Part shown: one piece after another, positions 61,654 through 64,000 of the stretch | Position numbering within the stretch: the first letter of the stretch is position 1 | Layout of the letters: each line of letters begins with the position of its first letter | DNA from: Microbacterium murale | GTDB lineage: Bacteria > Actinomycetota > Actinomycetes > Actinomycetales > Microbacteriaceae | DNA: 64,000 nt | Assembly (NCBI RefSeq): GCF_030815955.1 | Contig: NZ_JAUSXK010000001.1 | Location: 3,906,001 to 3,970,000 of the forward strand | Direction: 5' to 3' | Position numbers and translations under genes: made by a program | Notes under the pieces: generated by a model | What the model was told of the DNA's origin: nothing | Seen by the model: the letters and a program-made list of their open reading frames with translations, nothing else | Database searches by the model: none

Positions 61654-61974
61654 ATGACCGCCGCCGATCTGCTCGCCTACATCTCTACCGAGGGTCTCGA
61701 TCCGACGTCCTCCGAAGAGACGTTCGCGGGCGCGTGCTGGGAGCAGGCCGCCGCGCTGATCTCCCAGCACATCGGCGCGGCCACAGTGCCCACGATCATT
61801 ACCGAGCGGGCAACCCTCGAAGTGGGCGCCGAACTCTTCCACCGCCGCGATACGAAGAACGGTATTTCGCAGTTCATGAGTACCGACGGCGGGCAGGCGC
61901 TCCGAGTTGCGCGCGACCCAATGGTTGCCGCGTATCCGCTACTCGCCCCTTACGTCGGCCGAGGCATCGCATGA
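61654..61974 (+). CDS. Head-tail connector-like protein
   Basis: 106 residues, mostly helical (LISQHIGAATVPTIITERATLEVGAELFHRRD, then ARDPMVAAYPLLAPYVGRG), the pattern of HK97 gp6-type connectors that stack under the portal. It starts right after the capsid stop and overlaps the next gene (ATGA). Family call is by position and helical pattern, not by strict homology. Confidence 0.65.
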   Translation: MTAADLLAYISTEGLDPTSSEETFAGACWEQAAALISQHIGAATVPTIITERATLEVGAELFHRRDTKNGISQFMSTDGGQALRVARDPMVAAYPLLAPYVGRGIA

Positions 61975-62342
61975 GCCTCGCGGCCGAGCGCAAGGCCGTC
62001 GCCGCGCTGCTCACCGCTGGCGGCATCCGCACCGCTGCGCACGTACCGAGCGACCCTAAGCCTCCCTTGGCCATGGTTACGCCCGGTACGCCCTACCTCG
62101 CCACGCGCGACGACTACACCGGCGACCGCGTAGCTCGCTTTGATATCTGGCTCGTCATCGGCACCGCCATCAGTAACACGGCGCTAGCCGACGCGATGGA
62201 TGAGCGCATCTCTGAAGTGCTCGCGATCCTCGATGGCTCCGACTGGCTCGTTTACGAAGTGAGCGCCGACCAGTGGGAGCCCGCAGGCGGCAGCAAGTTC
62301 GCCGTCGCGATCATCAGCATCTCGAACACCATCACCCCCTAA
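61971..62342 (+). CDS. Head closure or tail terminator-like protein
   Basis: 123 residues with a small alpha/beta layout: helical start (MSLAAERKAVAALL), Pro-rich loop, then strands FDIWLVIGT and LVYEVSADQWEP. Such proteins occur between connectors and tail tube genes in siphoviruses. ATG 61971 overlaps the previous stop (ATGA). Homology not certain. Confidence 0.55.
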   Translation: MSLAAERKAVAALLTAGGIRTAAHVPSDPKPPLAMVTPGTPYLATRDDYTGDRVARFDIWLVIGTAISNTALADAMDERISEVLAILDGSDWLVYEVSADQWEPAGGSKFAVAIISISNTITP

Positions 62343-62362
62343 CCACGATTGGAAAATACCGC

Positions 62363-62773
62363 ATGTCAACACGCATCAAGGGCAAGCGCCTCAGTCTGAC
62401 TCTCGGCGCACCTGGCGTTGAGGTCTGGCAAGACATCAAGGGTCTCACTCTTCAGTCTGAAGACCCCGACGATCCCACCTTCGGAGACATCGCCGATGGC
62501 GTAGCCAAGTGGCTACTCTCCGGCACCGCAGTGCAGTCGACCGACGAGACCTCTTTCTGGTCTTACGTCTGGGAGAACGCTGGCCAGCGCGTCGCGTACA
62601 CCTACGCCGTGCACGGCAACGAAGAGCCGAGCCTAACTCAGCCGCATTTCGTCGGCTTCGTCTACGTCGGCCGCAAGCCTTCACTCGGTGGAGAGGTCAA
62701 CTCTTCCGGCTATGAGTTCGAATTCGAGTGGGAGTGCGACGGCGAGCCGACGAAGGTGACCGGCACGCCATGA
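62363..62773 (+). CDS. Tail tube-like protein, first paralogue
   Basis: 136 residues, beta-rich. Contains KRLSLTLGAPGVEVWQDI, WLLSGTAVQSTD, and the C-terminal part KPSLGGEVNSSGYEFEFEWECDGEPTKV. The shape and place fit a small major tail/tube protein. The next gene encodes a protein with the same pattern (SGTA/EGSA, VGRKP/IGPKP, LGG, FEFEWE/FEFAWE, EPT), so they are tandem paralogues. ATG 62363 gives MSTRIKGKRL. It overlaps the next gene by 4 bp. Confidence 0.7.
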   Translation: MSTRIKGKRLSLTLGAPGVEVWQDIKGLTLQSEDPDDPTFGDIADGVAKWLLSGTAVQSTDETSFWSYVWENAGQRVAYTYAVHGNEEPSLTQPHFVGFVYVGRKPSLGGEVNSSGYEFEFEWECDGEPTKVTGTP

Positions 62774-63171
62774 CCTTCCAGCGGCTCGGTTCACGCTCTC
62801 GCCCGTCGATAACCCTCGACCGCCTTGAGCGTGCAATCGAGCTGCTCGATTACCGGCTCGCGCCGACCCCTGGCGACGACATGACCTACCTCAGCCCATT
62901 TCCTGAATCGGAGTGGACGCTCGAGGGGTCGGCCTATCAGTCGCTCGACGCCGGCAGCCTCTACCGCTACGCACGCGAGCACTCGGGCGAGACCGTGGCG
63001 TTTACGATCCGGCCTCTCGGTAACGCCATGGCGACCGCGTACGCCCCGCACTACACCGGCGAAGTGGTCATCGGTCCGAAGCCCGCACTCGGCGGCTCGG
63101 CCAGCGCCCGATTCTTCGTCTTTGAGTTCGCGTGGGAAGTGCCCGATGAGCCGACGGAGGTGATCGAATGA
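62770..63171 (+). CDS. Tail tube-like protein, second paralogue
   Basis: 133 residues. Related to the preceding gene across most of its length: WTLEGSAYQSLD, GETVAFTIRPLGN, HYTGEVVIGPKPALGG, FVFEFAWEVPDEPTEV. The start differs (MTFQRLGSRSRPSI), and an insert appears around residues 20-45. It is coupled to its neighbours by ATGA overlaps. Possibly one paralogue makes the tube and the other is a minor or assembly component. Confidence 0.65.
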   Translation: MTFQRLGSRSRPSITLDRLERAIELLDYRLAPTPGDDMTYLSPFPESEWTLEGSAYQSLDAGSLYRYAREHSGETVAFTIRPLGNAMATAYAPHYTGEVVIGPKPALGGSASARFFVFEFAWEVPDEPTEVIE

Positions 63172-63536
63172 GCGATCGCATCCGCGTAGAAGGTCTCCGC
63201 GAGGCCGTGCGCGCACTCGACCGCGCAGGCGTAGATGCGCAGGACATGAAAGACGTCATGTTTGCGATCGGGATGCTCGTCGTCAACGCGACGATGCCGC
63301 CCCGCGACTCCGGCACGCTCGCTGGCACGCTCCGCGCTGGCCGAGGCAAGACCAAGGCCGTAGTACGCGCTGGCGGCGCGAGAGCGCCTTACGCGGGCGT
63401 CATTCACTACGGCTGGCCAGGCCACGGCATCCGCCCTCAGCCTTTCCTGTCCGACGCCCTACAGCGCAAGCGCAGCGACATCTTCCGATCGCTCGATCAG
63501 GGCGTCTCCCAGATCCTCAAAGCCAACGACCTGTAG
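63168..63536 (+). CDS. HK97 gp10-family tail completion protein
   Basis: 122 residues. N-terminal helix VEGLREAVRALDRAGVDAQDMKD and the family-typical PRDSGTLAGTLRAGRGKTKAVVRAG, then YAGVIHYGWPGHGIRPQPFLSDAL near the end. These proteins act at the head-tail interface. It overlaps the previous stop (ATGA). Confidence 0.82.
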   Translation: MSDRIRVEGLREAVRALDRAGVDAQDMKDVMFAIGMLVVNATMPPRDSGTLAGTLRAGRGKTKAVVRAGGARAPYAGVIHYGWPGHGIRPQPFLSDALQRKRSDIFRSLDQGVSQILKANDL

Positions 63537-63569
63537 CACCCCAACACCCCTCTGAAAGAGAGACACATC

Positions 63570-63884
63570 ATGGCCAAGGCCACCGCTAACAAGTACGACT
63601 TCCAGACGCTCACGATGCGCGAGATCGCCAAGATCGAAGAGCTCTCCAAGCAGGGTCTCACCGCCCTCAGTGACGACGATCGCCCGAAGGCTCTCGCGCT
63701 CGCCGCGATCGCGTTCGTCTTCCGCTTGCGCGACGACCGCACCTACACCTGGAATCAGGCGCAGGATCTCACGCTCAAGGAGATTGGCGAGATTACGTCG
63801 GCACTCGGCGATCTCAACATCTCAGACGGCGAAGACGAAGAGGCCGAGGTTATCGACCTCGAAGTCATCGCCGACGCCGCGTAA
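63570..63884 (+). CDS. Tail assembly chaperone-like protein
   Basis: 104 residues. Helical, with LTMREIAKIEELSKQGL and an acidic C-terminus (GEDEEAEVIDLEV). In siphoviruses this place holds the gpG-type chaperone. A GAAAGAGAG site precedes ATG 63570. The following frame, starting at 63891, is in the same reading frame after the TAA, so the usual -1 frameshift fusion does not apply here. Confidence 0.7.
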   Translation: MAKATANKYDFQTLTMREIAKIEELSKQGLTALSDDDRPKALALAAIAFVFRLRDDRTYTWNQAQDLTLKEIGEITSALGDLNISDGEDEEAEVIDLEVIADAA

Positions 63885-63890
63885 CCCCCG

Positions 63891-64000
63891 ATGGACGACG
63901 TGACGGCAGAGCGCCTCGAAGATATGGCCTCTTTCGTCGTGGCCTTCCACTGGACGCCCGCCGACTACATGTCGATGACTCTCGCCGAGCGCGAGGCCAT
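63891..64000 (+). CDS. Tail gene start, possible chaperone partner (cut by window edge)
   Basis: 36 codons visible (MDDVTAERLEDMASFVVAFHWTPADYM...), open to the edge. The FHWTPADYMSMTLAERE stretch recalls the second half of tail assembly chaperones. It starts 6 bp after the previous stop with no strong ribosome binding site, so translation is probably coupled. Confidence 0.55.
   Translation, partial: MDDVTAERLEDMASFVVAFHWTPADYMSMTLAEREA

Larger units (their letters stand above)
50300..64000. mobile_element. Left part of a siphovirus-type prophage
   Basis: From the ssb junction to beyond the right edge: a serine integrase, early genes, a replication protein, HNH, terminase, portal, protease-capsid fusion, connectors and tail genes, almost all on the plus strand. 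One minus-strand lipoprotein gene and one possible zinc-ribbon gene are exceptions. A promoter-like motif recurs four times in its intergenic DNA. All visible structural genes look intact, so the prophage may still be functional; the right part (tail, lysis, attR) is not seen. Confidence 0.9.

Noticed and set aside
60331..61842. 503-codon minus-strand ORF across the capsid gene
   Set aside because: Shadow of the protease-capsid gene; no motifs.

Overview
The window looks like chromosomal DNA of a high-GC Gram-positive actinobacterium, most likely a Microbacterium-type member of Microbacteriaceae. Evidence: GC-rich codon use, a PucR-type FasR in front of fabD-fabH-acpP-fabF, polyphosphate glucokinase, DUF3145, an EttA/hotdog thioesterase/second-SSB block, many apparently leaderless genes, and gene order that broadly recalls the glnA2-zinc ribbon-aceE-fabD and nei1-rpiB-pepN-glbO-thioesterase-EttA-SSB neighbourhoods of Mycobacterium tuberculosis. 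The genus is an inference.

Layout. 1-2256: glnA2 (cut by the left edge) with a small SPOR-like partner, ppgK and a small membrane protein. 2371-5187: a small decayed integrative element inserted at the 3' end of rnpB. It is bounded by a 30-bp direct repeat of the rnpB 3' end and carries an excisionase-like protein, a GNAT acetyltransferase and two hypotheticals, with no intact integrase. 5188-12542: intact rnpB (minus strand), a PolA-like polymerase, a zinc-ribbon coiled-coil protein, YchJ, an aldo/keto reductase, a divergent SDR/MarR pair with twin operators, a quinone reductase and a LysE exporter. 12561-23725: tRNA-Val, aceE, then the fatty-acid operon fasR-fabD-fabH-acpP-fabF, with an ASCH gene and a yczE/MocR divergent pair separating it from the usual DUF3145 neighbour. 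23900-30866: a dioxygenase-like gene with a DtxR-like iron box, a DUF262/DUF1524 putative restriction protein with a small Cys-rich partner, cyclodeaminase, SDR, tRNA-Met, gamma-carbonic anhydrase and Dps. 30891-49830: OafA acyltransferase, amidohydrolase, PaiB-like protein, AGCS symporter, nei-rpiB-hemH, pepN, MscS, truncated haemoglobin, KstD-like flavoprotein, thioesterases, ettA and a lipoprotein.

50.3-64 kb (runs off the right edge): the left part of a siphovirus-type (HK97-like) prophage inserted by a large serine integrase into a second ssb gene, which has lost its N-terminal coding part. Order: integrase, small early proteins, an excisionase-like protein, a primase-polymerase/ATPase, a repeat-rich region, a four-HTH protein, HNH nuclease, candidate small terminase, an oppositely oriented lipoprotein gene, large terminase, portal, a prohead protease-capsid fusion, connectors, two paralogous tail proteins and a tail completion protein.

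The least expected signal is a sequence repeated four times in prophage intergenic DNA (CTCGACC, then TAGACT/TAAACT at a fixed 19-nt spacing, then usually CCGCCGC). It acts as a likely phage promoter or start-associated element and, at two genes, implies leaderless starts. No CRISPR array, rRNA or insertion sequence was seen.
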